DNA from: Isoetes taiwanensis
Lineage: Eukaryota > Streptophyta > Lycopodiopsida > Isoetales > Isoetaceae
Reading direction: 5' to 3'
DNA: 64,000 bases
Assembly (NCBI GenBank): GCA_021234155.1
Contig: JAJEKV010000008.1
Span: 3,828,085 to 3,892,084, forward strand
The notes beneath the pieces are model-generated. The model did not search any database. It had not been told where the DNA came from and saw only the letters and a list, made by a program, of their open reading frames with translations. The position numbers and the translations under genes are program-made. Shown in pieces: positions 31,590-43,199 of the stretch; position 1 is the first letter of the stretch, and each line of letters opens with the position of its first letter.

Positions 31590-33309
31590 GGGGACGCTTC
31601 CAAAGACAAAGATACGCCCCCGTGACGTATATTGTAATCGCCATCGCCACGCCGCATACACGCCACCCCGGACCGACGGTAACGCCAACGCGTGTAGCCA
31701 TGGGTAGCCCCTAGGGGCAACTTGCTAAGAATGTGTATTAGTATTAATGTGCACATTTTCCAATGTACACATTAATGTGGGCACACATTTCATGTGGCCA
31801 CTTGATGCCAAGTGGGCCATACCCATAGGTGTAATTAATGTGCACATTTTCCAATGTACATTCATTAATGTGCACACATTTCCATGTGAGCACATTTGGG
31901 TGCACACATTTCCATGTGGGCACATTTGGCCACCTAGCCCTTAAAGGCAAGTGGGCCCTTTTCCCACTTATCCCACATGCCTAAAGGGATAATTGGAAAC
32001 CCTAGCCAACCCCTTGTCTATTTAAGTAGGAGAACCCTAACTTGCCCATTTTCGTTTCTAGGGTTTTAGAACTCGCTTTGGCTGCCTCAACAGCCAAAAT
32101 CGCCTCCCCGTGAACTTCTGCCTCGAGAGGATTGCAACGTTAGTTTCCCTTGATTCAAGCGTTTCAGCCAGATGGTCGAGCTCGGTCGAGGAGGAACTCA
32201 AGGATCGTATTTAGGGCAATTTAGTAGTCTAAACCCCATTTCAGCCATCTAATCAAGAGGTTTAGCCTCTTAAATTGCCCATAGCAGCCCTCTAGATCTC
32301 TAGATAGCAGATTCTAACTAAAGAACCTAACTCTATGATGTAGATTAGATCTAGTTCTTTAGTTCTCTCGTGAAGTATATGTATGATGTATCTCTATGAA
32401 CTCCTTTGTATTGGGAAGGGGGTAGAGACCCAAAGCTTTAGTAGTTGATGCTCCTAGAGTAGCCTCTCTAGCACACCGTAGATGCGCCCTGCGGTAATGT
32501 TGCCACACCAGGTTGTGGGTGAAGGGGCCGACCGGGCTTATAAGGAGATTCGTGTTCTCGACTCTTGAACGATCCCTATGGTGTGTTAGTGCTGCCGGGA
32601 TCATTGTGACTAGGTCTAATGGCTTGCCACCGCTGCGGTGGGCAAGGCATGGGCTCCGACACTGCGGGAGGTAGTGGATATGACCTTCCATTGAGTTCAA
32701 GTCGAATACGGGGCAAAGGCCCTCTAGTCACCTTGAGTCAAGATGTAGATCTCTCGAGGGAGTGATCCCTACCGCCCCATCGAACCGGGAGATGAAACCC
32801 GTGAATAGCCCTTTGGCTATGCATCCGGGCGGGGCTAAGGGCCAGTCCCAACACTTTTCACCCTACTCGCAAAGTGTGCACAGGGAGGGGCGGATGGAGG
32901 GACAACCCTAAGCCATGTTCTTATGCCAGCCAAATCCATTGCCATGAATTCTCGGCTCCCCAATGAATTGAGACCCAAGCCGCCGGGCCCTCCCTTTGAG
33001 TCCCAGCCTTGGGTAGGATTTCTTCTATGCATTGTGCTTTGATCATTGTCTTTTTGCAGATGTGATGTGCCACCCGGTAAGGGTGGGTATATGTGTTGCT
33101 CTTATATACCGACATGTATGTTTACGCTTCAAGCAGCCTAGGTAGGCCCCGAGGGAGACGGGTACAATGACCCTTTCACTCTTCCCACCGAACCCGCCAC
33201 GGCTGCAGTGTTATGTGAAGGGCCCCTCAGATCGGCATGGAGCTGGTATGGGGAAGAACTCCCGTTTGTATACGCGAGTGCACCGTGATGCGCAGTAGGG
33301 GACGCCACA
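31590..33309 (+). repeat. LTR3 (5' LTR)
   Basis: The start is corrupted (GGGGACGCTTCCAAAG for TGTGACGTTCCAAAG) and the end is GGGGACGCCACA. It carries tandem CACATTTCCATGTG-type units at about 31,745-31,930 and the promoter CTATTTAAG at 32,018-32,026, both shared with LTR4. Confidence 0.75.
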
Positions 33310-33321
33310 AAGGTATCGAGC
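33310..33321 (+). promoter_or_regulatory. Primer-binding site for tRNA-Met, damaged
   Basis: AAGGTATCGAGC follows the LTR end ACA directly. The canonical plant site is TGGTATCAGAGC; the difference is mainly CAG read as CG, the same change seen elsewhere in this window, so the native site is probably intact. Confidence 0.6.
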
Positions 33322-35049
33322 AATGTTCTTGGAGACCAAGAGCAAAGCAATCACCATGCATTAGAGTTTTTGAGATCAAATAAGGGCCCTTACTCGATGC
33401 CACGCCAAAAAAGCTCACGCCAATGGGGAGCCGAAGCTTGTAATAACTTTTTCACCGAGCCCTTGGTTTCGCTTTCCAGTGTCAACCGCATCGTAGCTTC
33501 GTAATGTCCGTGTTCTCTAGCTTCGGTGTCGATACACACGCGGGCAATTATAACCGCTAGCTCCCCGCCCTCAATTCCCGCCGTGTTTTCCACAACAGAG
33601 TTTGCGCTAAGATCGATTGCCCGCGCCAAGGGAGCTTGGGTTCACTCGAACCGCTTCGACCGCGCTTAAAGGGAGTTTCACCACGTAAAAAACTTCGATC
33701 AAGGTAAAATCGCTGTAGCCTTTCCTAGTATTTCGATTCCGCCCACATTCTGATTTGAATTCGCGGACTAGATGGCTATAAGCTCTATCACGCCGGAAAT
33801 GAGTTTGAAAGCTTCGCGGGTGTCGACCGGAGCTTTGTTACACTCCAACCCGCAATGCGCGAGGTGAATGGCGAGTCAAAAGATGCAGGAGAAAATGATG
33901 TTTCGCATTGGAAGGCTTTGGTGGTCGGATTTCGATCAGTGCAAAGAGATATTTGTACAAGTAAGGCATGTATACACTCCAAATGATATGGCAAAAGAAA
34001 AATAAGCAAGCTTTACCTAACTTTCCCACCGGCTAGAAGCAAATTGTGAGTATGTAATTCTATGCAATCCATATTCAAATTAGTTCAGTTATTTATCCAG
34101 CCCTTCCCATTCTCTCGTGTTTGTGTATATCCGATGTGGAGAACACCGCCTCTTCACACTCGATAAGTTGTTTTCCATTGCTTTCACCAAGATATGGGCT
34201 CGCTTGTTGTTCAAGGTAGCACACCAAGCATGCCGTAGAAAGGGGTATATGGTTCGAGGTATGAATACTTCCACGAAGATCCAAGCTAACCGAGCTTCCA
34301 TTGCCCAAACCGTCCGATTTATAATCCGCAGCCTCGATGCCACTTCTATCTTATTAGCACGGAGTAAGTTGTCGCAGGAAATGTTCACGGCATTGAAGGA
34401 GAAGGGAGGAGTCTCATGGGCATGTGAAGATAAATTTAGGAATTGATCCGTTCATTGCCATATTCAAGAGCCGACAATGTAAAGAAGACCTTGAAGATGT
34501 TTACGCTCAACAAATGGGATTGTTTTTAGATAGTGTATTTCTTGAAGGTTGGAGTGCTCGACTTCACGATGGAGCTGAATGTACCGAATGCGTGATAAGT
34601 CGAGACACGGTTCGGTTCGATATTGCATTCTAAGCAAACTCGTGATGTCACTTTTAAGTATAGGAGATGGCGAAATGTCCGTGAAGGAAGAAAGTACGCC
34701 CGATTCCCGCGAACAAGATGACAATGATGGCACTCATTCCGTTGTCATAGACTTGAACATTCATAAGGATAATCAGCGTTCAAAAGTCCGAGAGCCGAGA
34801 GAGCGAGTGGTCTCTATTCGATGTTCTACGCCAATTGGAGTTTGAGACAGACTTAAACTTCTTCCATTTCATGATAGATGGCCGTAAGGTGGGAAAGCGC
34901 AGAGAAGAATGCTATAAATTGGGGTCATGCATGCCCCCAAAGTCATATCTCAGATATGAATCTATCTAATATAAATATAAGTGATTGTTAACCAGAGATC
35001 TATTGTATATTAATTGCAAACATTTGCTTTCATTGGGATATAAGACTTA
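33322..35049. other. Retroelement 5' internal region, no recognisable gag
   Basis: Frames on both strands (minus 33,390-33,629; plus 34,117-34,446 and 34,424-34,633) are open but share no known motif. The two plus frames overlap in different phases and could be one damaged protein (FTKIWARLLFKVAHQACRRK, then KEDLEDVYAQQMGLFLDSVF). CAG and CTG are conspicuously rare here, so frames are not trustworthy. Confidence 0.3.
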
Positions 35050-35054
35050 AAGTA

Positions 35055-35445
35055 GCCATGTTATGTACAACTCGACAGGGATGTGTTTTCACACCGCACT
35101 TACTACGGCGTAAAATTGTGGCTCTCATAAAATATGGAAGGGTTATTTTCGCACCGTGAGCCACCTGCATGAAAAATGTGCATAGCATAAAAAAGAAGTA
35201 TATTCGCACCGCAGCCACGGTGCGGTTATACATACAATAAGATATTGAAGTAGCCGTTTTCGCACCGTAGCCACGATGCTAAAATGTGCACATAATAAAA
35301 AATGGAATGGTATTTTCGCACCGCAGCCACGGTGCGAAATTGTGAATAGAATAACTTATCGGTCTTGAGCCGCGACCGAAGCCACGGTGCGAATTTGTGC
35401 ATAGCATAAATTAAGGAAGTGTTATTTTCGCATCGCTACACGCTC
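35055..35445. repeat. TTTCGCACCG palindrome cluster 1
   Basis: About six units of TTTTCGCACCG(T/C)AGCCACGGTGCGAA, each a palindrome with arms of about 11 bp, are joined by linkers like TGTGCATAGCATAAAAAATG. The repeat period is about 60 bases. Confidence 0.75.
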
Positions 35446-35929
35446 TTAGTCTCTATTGCAAATCAAGCCGCTACAAAGGCCACATTCTAAGTGTCATAAA
35501 TCGAGGCGCCGCCCACACGAATGGCAAATAGCGGGTCGATAAGGCATGGGAGCCGCTTTTAGCACATGGTATGACAAAATAGTGGAGAAAGAACGGATTT
35601 TCGCCGTAAACATCCCAAGAGTTCGAGGAGGAGTTAGAGGAGCCAGTGGATGCAACCACCGGTATAATAATTTTTGCCCGAAATAGACATTATGGCAGAG
35701 TGTAACAGTTTATCGATGCATACGGCATCCTTCATAGCTTCATGGTCGAGCTGGTCCCGACGCGAAAACCATGTCCCGCGGATCGGGTTTGCCTTCACTA
35801 AGCATCCAAGCTTTTCTTAAGATGTTTCAAAACCCGATCATGACCGAATAAGAAGGTTCTTGAAGAAACTACCCGCGAAACGCGCGGCGTGCAAGAGGGG
35901 AAGGAAAGTTTTTCGCCTAGATATCATGT

Positions 35930-36540
35930 TCAAAGACATACATGATTTACACTAAGCCAAGCAAAGATGCCGCTTCTTCTTCAAGCGCAATGTGTCGCCA
36001 AAACAGAACCCGCCACCAAAGAGAGGAGCCGATAGATCCCGAGGAAGAGAAGCTCAGACCGAAAATGAGGAGATCGAGGTTGTGGAAACGAGGTCTCCGA
36101 AAAAAGTTATCTACTTGGGGCTATCAGAAGCATATCCCATCCATGTAGGTGGGAAACCATACTTGTTGTCTGCCGGACATATCCGGGCGACAGGGTTGAG
36201 AGAAGACGAGATATTGGGCCAGATATATGCCCATGTTGTAGGCCCGAGGACTTATAGACTTTGAGACCGATGTCCCCGCACAAAATGATGGAGGCCGTGA
36301 CTTATGATGGATCCTCAATACCTCCGTGAGGATGCATTTGAAATTGTCATGCAAAGAAGTCGGGCGGTGGTATGAAGCAAAGAAAGATGTCAAATTTGAA
36401 GTCGCTAGCTCTTCAAACACCGCTCAATTCATAGAACGTGGAGTCGTCAAGTCCGCTTTCAAAATAACAAACCCAAATTGGTCGAACGGACAAAAGAGAG
36501 GTATTTATCCGGTTTCATTTTCTATTTCTTCTTGAATCGA
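35930..36540 (+). pseudogene. Unknown coding-like segment between palindrome clusters
   Basis: Frame 35,992-36,264 reads EEIEVVETRSPKKVIYLGLS and YPIHVGGKPYLLSAGHIRAT. A later frame (36,326-36,535) reads KLSCKEVGRWYEAKKDVKFE. The composition is that of protein. It is not recognised; its position between two palindrome clusters suggests a gene of a CACTA-like transposon. Confidence 0.3.
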
Positions 36541-37204
36541 TGTTTCTTTTTATGCAGAGTTATTTATTGATGACTTCGCAAGGCATCGAGAGTCACCCTA
36601 GGTAGGGACGCCAAGATTGCACATTATATGGGCTACCTTCACAAGGGGAAATTATTGTGTTTCACAATAAATATAGTCCATCCGAGTACGAGGTCCTCAA
36701 GCTTAAGGCTCATTATTAGTCGGCAACCACGCGCCCCCTAGCCTCAAACTATGATCGAAAGTGGTAGCAAGAGATAGGGCTATCGCAATGTATGTCTTCT
36801 GGGGCTTCAAAATGTACTCGCCCCTTGCAAATAAAGCAGCTCTAGGTTTGGGTGGAGCGACAAGGAAACATCAAGCGCTTGTCCTGTGCAAGTAATGTAA
36901 GGACCCCCGACATATTGTATCCGGTAGATGCAATTGGGGCTGGAGTAAAAGAAGAGGACTTAGAAGATTTTGATTCTGGTACTACAGTTCCTCGATGCCA
37001 AGAAAAGGAAATGTACTTAAAAACTTATGTATGAATATAATGTCTTTTCTATAAATTGTCTTTTCTATAATGTATCAATTGTTTTCATATGACTAAATTG
37101 TTTTTGTATGAATGTTCATTTATGATATTCATTAATTGTTAGACTTCAATGTGAGCAATAAATCCTTGTTAGATGTATATGTTAGGTATTCTTTAATGGT
37201 GGCT
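36541..37204. other. Spacer with short decayed frames
   Basis: One short frame (36,852-37,034; GAGVKEEDLEDFDSGTT) is followed by AT-rich sequence with TTGTCTTTTCTATAA repeats. Nothing else is supported. Confidence 0.3.
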
Positions 37205-37575
37205 ACAAAGGCGAAAAAAAGGATGTCGCCAGCTTTTGGTTCGGGCGATTTCGACCGTGGCTACAAAGGCGAAAACAAAGCGGTCGGGTAATTTTGACTA
37301 CCCTATTTCGCGACCGCGGGCTACGGCGTAAAAACAGTGATGTCTCGGCAGCTTTTGATCGCCCTATTTCGCGACCGCGGGCTACGGTGCGAAAAAGAGG
37401 ATGTCGGCAGTTTTTGATCGACGATTTCGCACCGCGGGCTACGCGGCGCTTTTGAACAAAGTCGCTCGCAGCTTTTGACTGCCCTATTTCGCGACCGCGG
37501 GCTACGGTCGGCGAAAACAAAGATGTCGGCAGCTTTTGACCGCCCTGATTTCGCACCGCGGGCTACCGTAACATT
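37205..37575. repeat. TTTCGCACCG palindrome cluster 2, next to a possible transposon end
   Basis: About six units of TTTCGCACCGCGGGCTACGG with GCGAAAA arms are joined by AAGATGTCGGCAGCTTTTGA linkers. The cluster ends CCGTAACATTTTTCGCTGTAG followed by GGGG. Read from the other strand, CCCCTACAGCGAAAAATG resembles a CACTA terminus (CACTACA-GAAAA), but CAC is not intact. Confidence 0.7.
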
Positions 37576-39026
37576 TTTCGCTGTAGGGGTTTATGGGATC
37601 GGACGCATAATATTGCTTAATTGAATTTCTTCTCCTTGCTAAAATCCGGCCATGTCCATGGAAGGCGCTTAGCTCTGAAATCCCACAAAATGAGGCGCTT
37701 GACCAGCCGTAATGTTGATGAGGTCATTACTAGCAAATACGGTGACTTCTATTCCAATCACAGAGGGCGAGGCGCTTATTCCCATCACAAGCCAGCAGAT
37801 GGACGAGAGAGGTTGTCCTTACGTAAGACTTCGGCAAACCCCTGGAATGTCGCCCACACTATTAGTAATAGTGTGGACGAATATTTCAAAACCCGACCGC
37901 GTTTCCTAGTCGGGTCACCTTGCCGAAGCCGGTAAGGTTGTTGGGGAAGGAGTTTTCCGACGCAACCGCCCGCCACAATATTCCAGCCTGCATGATCAGA
38001 TTGTGGTAGCAAAGGGACACAAAACTCGATCCAACAGCCTACCGCCCCCCCACCCTCGAGCGGAGACATTGAGGAAGCCGCCGGGTCATACGTCGGGTGG
38101 CCCAAAGTTGATGTCATCCATGTCCCAAGACGGAGTCACGCCATTCCAGCTCTTGTGTAATGAGCTGGATTACGGTTGAAACCACGGGGGGTCTACACAC
38201 GCCCAAAGCTTTGGCTGGCTGACTGTGGCCATGGTGCCCAAAGGGGCTCATGAATCGCTATCTCCTCGCCTCGCACGCTGGGGACCACTATTGCATTCCC
38301 AAACGCTTGGCGCTGGTGGGGAGGAAGAACCGCAGACTATGGAAGTGCAAAGATGACCCGCATCACCGGTCCAAAGATGATCGCCAGGATCGACGGGCCA
38401 GCAAGATCGCGATCACCGGTCCAAAGAAAATCAGCCGGATCAGCCGCCCCAAAGAAGATCATCGTGGACCAAAGATGTTGATCCCGAACCCTAGTTCGAA
38501 AGTGGAAAAGGTTCTAGGAAGCCCCTAAAAGCTGAAAACCAGGCCGAAGAAACCGAGCCTAAAAAGCCTCCTAGGCTTGTTCCTACCGCGAGACAAGCCG
38601 AGAGAGATGCGTGCAAGGAGACCGATAAGCTTGGTAATAAGCGGAAGCCTAAGGAAGGGGAGCCTAGTGTTAGATATGGTGGCCCCGAGAAGATGAAGGG
38701 TGTTCCTCCCGCACTCAGCTTTGAGGGAGATCGCAATCGGCAGCACGCACTCCACCGATTCCCAAGCTTGCCTTCGCTAGAATGGTCGTTTGAGATGCAG
38801 TGAAATTATTGAGAGGAGGAAGGAAGCAAGAAGCAAGAGGAGGGACAGAGCACCGACTTCGGCCCCGATGGTGGAGGAGGAGGTGAATAGAATCCGTGCA
38901 GGGCCTTGGACATATCAAGAAGAGGCAGCAGAGGCTCATCTAATTAGCCTCTTTGAGGACAAGAAGTCCGCTGCCAGGTGCACAGAGGACGGTTACCGCG
39001 GCAGCCAACGATTATGCTTTAGCTAG
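37576..39026 (+). pseudogene. Lys/Glu-rich coding-like region
   Basis: Pieces in order: ADTVTSIPITEGEA-like frame 37,712-37,909, frame 38,250-38,528 rich in Lys, Arg, Asp and His, then KAENQAEETEPKKPPRLVPT and KLGNKRKPKEGEPSVRYGGP. After a shift, frame 38,790-39,026 reads EIIERRKEARSKRRDRAPTS and IRAGPWTYQEEAAEAHLISL. This resembles a charged, disordered protein with a helical tail. No family is recognised; at least two phase changes are present. Confidence 0.35.
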
Positions 39027-39179
39027 ATACTTCCGGGATGCCTCCCTTAGCATCCTTTTGTAACACTTTTTTGTTTCTTAATATATGAGTGTTTTAGTAT
39101 TTATCGCCATGAGTGTTTTATATTTATCCGTAATTATTTGCAATTCTATTTATTGCGGCCGGCATTTATCTACTAGTGT

Positions 39180-39400
39180 TGACCGTGGGCTACCTGTGCT
39201 TAAAATGACTATTCCATATTCTCGTGGAAGAAATTTATTTCACCGCGGGCCACGGTGCTAAAATGACTATTCCACATTCTTTGGGAAATTATATTTCGCG
39301 ACCGCGGGCCACGTCTGCGAAAAAAAATAGTGGTTCCAAAGTTTTTGAGGGAGCGCAATTTCGCGACCGCGGACTACGGTGCGAAAACGCACTATTCCAC
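39180..39400. repeat. TTTCGCACCG palindrome cluster 3
   Basis: About four units with (T)TTTCGCGACCGCGGGCCACGG and GTGCGAAAA arms, linked by AATGACTATTCCACATTCT. Just upstream, TCTACTAGTG at 39,169-39,178 could be a CACTA end (CACTAGTAGA on the other strand). Confidence 0.65.
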
Positions 39401-39519
39401 ACATTGTGAAGAGAATGCTGAACCAATTTAGAATCTACACGTAGGAAAATGGCCAAGAGCTTTCCAAATTGAAAATGTGCGGTAAATAGACGGATCACAT
39501 GTATCACTTATGGTTACAT

Positions 39520-39583
39520 ACTTATAACTCATATAAGAGGCATAGCATGTACATAGAACTCATATAAGAGGCATAGCATACAT
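39520..39583. repeat. 31-bp tandem repeat
   Basis: CTCATATAAGAGGCATAGCAT occurs twice, at about 39,529 and 39,560. Confidence 0.7.
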
Positions 39584-39647
39584 GAATGAAGAAGCTTATT
39601 CGCGATCGGGATCATCATGAAAAGGTAGTTGAGTGATGCGATTAATC

Positions 39648-39878
39648 TCATAGACGCCACGCCTGAACCCTCCAAAGGTGGATAATAACACGATAAAACC
39701 CTCCTAAGAACGATTTCGCCCCCGCTACTCCTTCCAGCCAGGGATCAAGGGGGATACCCCTCTGAGAACATCTATGAATATCATTATATGTCATAGTGCA
39801 AGTAATGGAGTCCATATCTTCGGGACGAGGAGGCCGAGACATAGCAAATGGACGCCTTCTGCATTGAGTGGAACCCTA
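39648..39878 (-). pseudogene. Unknown minus-strand open frame
   Basis: This minus frame reads FAMSRPPRPEDMDSITCTMT and IHRCSQRGIPLDPWLEGVAG and ends VQAWRL. It lies about 130 bases downstream of the two-exon minus gene and could be its continuation. It is not recognised. Confidence 0.3.
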
Positions 39879-40009
39879 CTTATATCGAACAAAATTATTG
39901 ACATGCACTGTAGCAGCATTATTGGTTATACATAATGAGCATAATGTACAAAATACACATGTATATAATGTAATGATATAGCGATATACATTCTTTAGTA
40001 TTGAGTTAG

Positions 40010-40883
40010 GGGACTCTTCGAGTCATTGTCACCAGCACCCCAGCTGATCTTTTCTATCATGTACATTTGATGCTCTCTATTCCATATTAGATGGATGATA
40101 ACATCGGCGGGATCGTGATAATAGCGAGGATTGAGAACGGCAGGGGTCATCCAGCCTTCCATGGGTATTTCTCGCCACGATTAATCGCTTGAAATTTTCG
40201 TGATTCATCTTGCGTAATGGAATCAATGCTCAGACCGTAATGAGACCACATGGCTAGACGGAGGCCAATATTGCTGCACTCGGCAATTTGATGTATATTT
40301 ATACCCACCAAAATTATTGATGGTATATACATAGAAATTATTGATGGTATATACATACCAAAATTATTATTATATACATACTTGTATGGTACTCGTGATA
40401 CTACGCGAGCTACAATATGTAAATATAATGTACGATATAGCATATATATACCTGATTTCTTTTAAATAGGCATCTATGCCTTGTCTTTTGTTTCCGCTTT
40501 TGTTTGCATGCTCCTTGCCTCCCCGTCCGCTTCTTTGTTGCTCTTTGCCCTCACTGTCGCTTCCACTAGTTTCTTGCAAATGGTAACTTTGCAAGAACAT
40601 CCTCGGGCTGGCTGATCCGGAATACCTGCAAGCGCAAGTAGAGTTAATAATACGCACTTTGATGATTTTTAACAACTTTTGGGAGCATCGATGGCGCCAC
40701 GGTCCAACCACAGAGCTTGCAAGGCAGCCGATCAACTTCGTTATCGATCGCTATACTGCCATCTCCCTCCACCGAGGAGATCAATTCGAGTGAAGCAAGG
40801 TTCACTCTAAGTGCTTTGGGACTTCTTGAACCCCCTCGATTTAGAAGATAGGCTAGAACAGCTTGAAGGACATGCTTTTCCAT
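40010..40883 (-). pseudogene. Unknown two-exon minus-strand gene
   Basis: Upstream exon (to about 40,453): MEKHVLQAVLAYLLNRGGSR and SVEGDGSIAIDNEVDRLPCK. After a stop and shift it reads GSDSEGKEQQRSGRGGKEHA ending at a donor ATCAG|GTATAT (about 40,453). Downstream exon (about 40,300-40,010): IAECSNIGLRLAMWSHYGLS, DESRKFQAINRGEK, one shift, then MEGWMTPAVLNPRYYHDPAD and NREHQMYMIEKISWGAGDND ending at TAA near 40,010. Peptide flow is good on both sides. No family is recognised; it lies between palindrome clusters 3 and 4, which suggests a transposon gene. Confidence 0.4.
40318..40380. repeat. Short AT-rich tandem repeat in the intron
   Basis: AAATTATTGATGGTATATAC is repeated with variation three times. 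Confidence 0.65.
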
Positions 40884-41329
40884 GGTTTCATGGCCTACTC
40901 TCCTGGATCAAGATGTGCCTCCTCGGGTCATTCCTACTAATGAGAAGAATAGGATTTATATCCTCATTGAACTTTTACTTACTTCCATTACAAATCTTTT
41001 GTGGATATTGGTAAGCTCCTATTCCGCTCCCTTGACTTCAACATCCCGTGGTTACCGCCTAGATTCCCCACCGATACAATTCCTTGGGATACACGCGACC
41101 TATGGCTACATAGCACACAAAGACATAATACGCATATATCACAGTGAAGATACTCCACCGGACTGGTATAAAGATTTTCATAGAAATTAAGATATAAGCA
41201 AGTGATTTCCGTAATTAAGTAATGTTTCATATTATCATGTATTATGTTGGCAATCTTACACTTTTAGTGTAATTGAATGGTTTCTTCTACCATTTTCCTT
41301 GTATTTTCTCGTGTGAATGTTTTATTTGT

Positions 41330-41490
41330 AGTCATATTCGGACCGTACACCACGCAAGCGATCGCCTCACTTAAAAATTATTGAAGGTCCTATTTCAAGC
41401 GACCGTGGCTACAAGATAGTACTTCAACAAGATTCCCGCTACTGGTATTATACTTCAACAAGATAGTATTATACTTCAACATTATTGGAG
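41330..41490. repeat. TTTCGCACCG palindrome cluster 4, weak
   Basis: One or two damaged units (AAATTATTGAAGGTCCTATT then CGACCGTGGCTAC) share the linker of cluster 5. They are followed by TTATACTTCAACAAGATAGT direct repeats. Confidence 0.45.
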
Positions 41491-41504
41491 TCGTAGCTAT
41501 AAAT

Positions 41505-41940
41505 TCTTTCACCTTGCTTTCACTTCTCACCTTTGTTCCATGTTTTCACATTGCTTTCACTTCTCGTGTTCTCACTTGCTTTCACTTCTCACCTTGTGTT
41601 CCGTGTTCTTTGCTAATTGATCTTGATCCTTGCTTTTGCTCCTTCATCTTCGTGCTACTTCATGCTACTTGGTCTTGTTCCTTGCTCCTGATCTTGCTAC
41701 TTGATCTTGTTCCTTGCTTCCTTGTTCCATGATCTTCCTTGTTCCTTGCTACTTCATCTACCCGGTTCTTGCTATTTGGTCTTCCTTGTTCCTTGATCTT
41801 CTTTGCTCCTTGATCTTCCTTGTTCCTTGCTTCTTCCTACTTGATCTTGATCCTTGTTCCTTGCTACTTGGTCCTCTTCCTTGCTTCTTGCTCCTTGCCT
41901 TGTTCCTTGCTCGCCCTTGTTCCTTGCTTGCTTGTGCAAA
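41505..41940. repeat. Pyrimidine-rich CTTGTTCCTTG low-complexity tract
   Basis: About 430 bases are built from variations of CTTG(A/T)TCCTTGCTACTTGATC and CTTTCACTTCTCACCTTG. Long open frames on both strands here are a by-product of the repeat and are not genes. Confidence 0.8.
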
Positions 41941-42330
41941 TGATTGGACCCAATCCTCCCTCGGCTACCCGTAAGGATCGCAAGCATGCCCCGTGCATTC
42001 TCAGGGCGGGCCTGGAATGGATGAGCTATGGGACCATTTCTTGGAGTGGAGGTTGCGCCCACGCCCCTACCAAGGAGCTTACAATGGAGTTGATCAACTT
42101 CATTCTCGAGCGATTTGATTGTGGTCATGAGCCACCGATGGAAATTAATCCATCCAATGTTATAGGAGACTTGCAATGAGGGGACTTCTTGAACCCCTCC
42201 TTATCCGACGAGATGCTACAAAGAATTGAGGCCTCTTCTTCGTCAGTCGGCTATTTAGCACACTCTCCGATGCATACATAATGTAATTCATTCATGAAAT
42301 TAGCCTGGGACGATGTATGGCCTTATTAGA
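41941..42330 (+). pseudogene. Coding-like segment with a relative at 40.68 kb
   Basis: The plus frame reads GGCAHAPTKELTMELINFIL and HEPPMEINPSNVIGDLQ, followed by GGGACTTCTTGAACCCC. The segment 40,683-40,850 is collinear at DNA level (GAGCTT.CAA, GATCAACTTC.TT, and the same GGGACTTCTTGAACCCC), so two relatives of one gene or element lie about 1.35 kb apart. No family is recognised. Confidence 0.35.
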
Positions 42331-42689
42331 GTGTACTACCACGAAAGTACAATGGTTTTGTGGAGTTAGGTCCGCTTCTTCTTCCGTGAGTATCATCCTC
42401 GGTGGAATTACTTTTTCTAATGACTAGGTACCCCATATGGTGGGAAGAATCAGTCGGGATGAGCGCGAGCTCTTGATTCCTAACCCGCATGCATGGGTTA
42501 CACCTCGCAGGGAAGGGGAAGGGAAGGGGTTAGGAACCTAGGGGAACGCATTAGGGACATACCGCCGCGGTCTCTAGTAACCTTTGCTATCTATCATAAA
42601 TATTTCATATGATACCGCGGATAATATGTTCTATAAATATTCTCTAATATGTTAATATGTTCTCTAATATGTTAATATTCTCTAGTTAT
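42331..42689. other. Spacer without a supported gene
   Basis: Contains GGGAAGGGGAAGGGAAGGGG near 42,515 and AT-rich TATGTTCTCTAATATGTTAA repeats; nothing else. Confidence 0.3.
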
Positions 42690-43065
42690 CGCCTATATTT
42701 CAAATCGCAGCCACGTGCCAAATTGACTCAGGTACAAATTATTGAAGGGTTTATTTCGCACCGTAGCCACGCGCGAAATCGACCGAAAGTTACAAATTAT
42801 TGAAGGGCCTATTTCGCGACCGCGGGCTACCACGCGTAAATCGACTCGCTTATAAATTATTCAAGGGCCTATTTCGCGACCGAGCCACGGTGCTAAATCG
42901 ACCCAAGCTATAAATTATTGAAGGGCCTATTTCGCATCCGGGGCTACGGTAAGCAAATACGCGGATCCAGCTTTAGTTATTACAAAGCCCATATTTCGCA
43001 CCGTACAATGGCGCGCAATACATGCATCCAATTTACTTTACAACACAAAGATTTCGCACACCGAA
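42690..43065. repeat. TTTCGCACCG palindrome cluster 5
   Basis: Five to six tandem units of about 62 bases: ATTTCGCACCG(C/T)AGCCACGGT, GCGAAATCGAC, then AAATTATTGAAGGGCCTATT. This is the most regular of the five clusters. Confidence 0.8.
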
Positions 43066-43199
43066 AGCACTATCGAACTCCGATAAATAAACCAACTCTT
43101 TACAAGAGAGACGCTATCGAGCTCTCAATACCGACATAACCTTTGCCTTGCCTACATCTCATTGATCTCCACTCCTTTGATCGCTCAACAAATGGACTT

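Noticed and set aside
41514-42176. Overlapping long open frames on both strands (Leu/Cys-rich plus, Lys/Gln-rich minus)
   Set aside because: They arise from the CTTGTTCCTTG low-complexity tract, which lacks stops in several phases; no protein signature.
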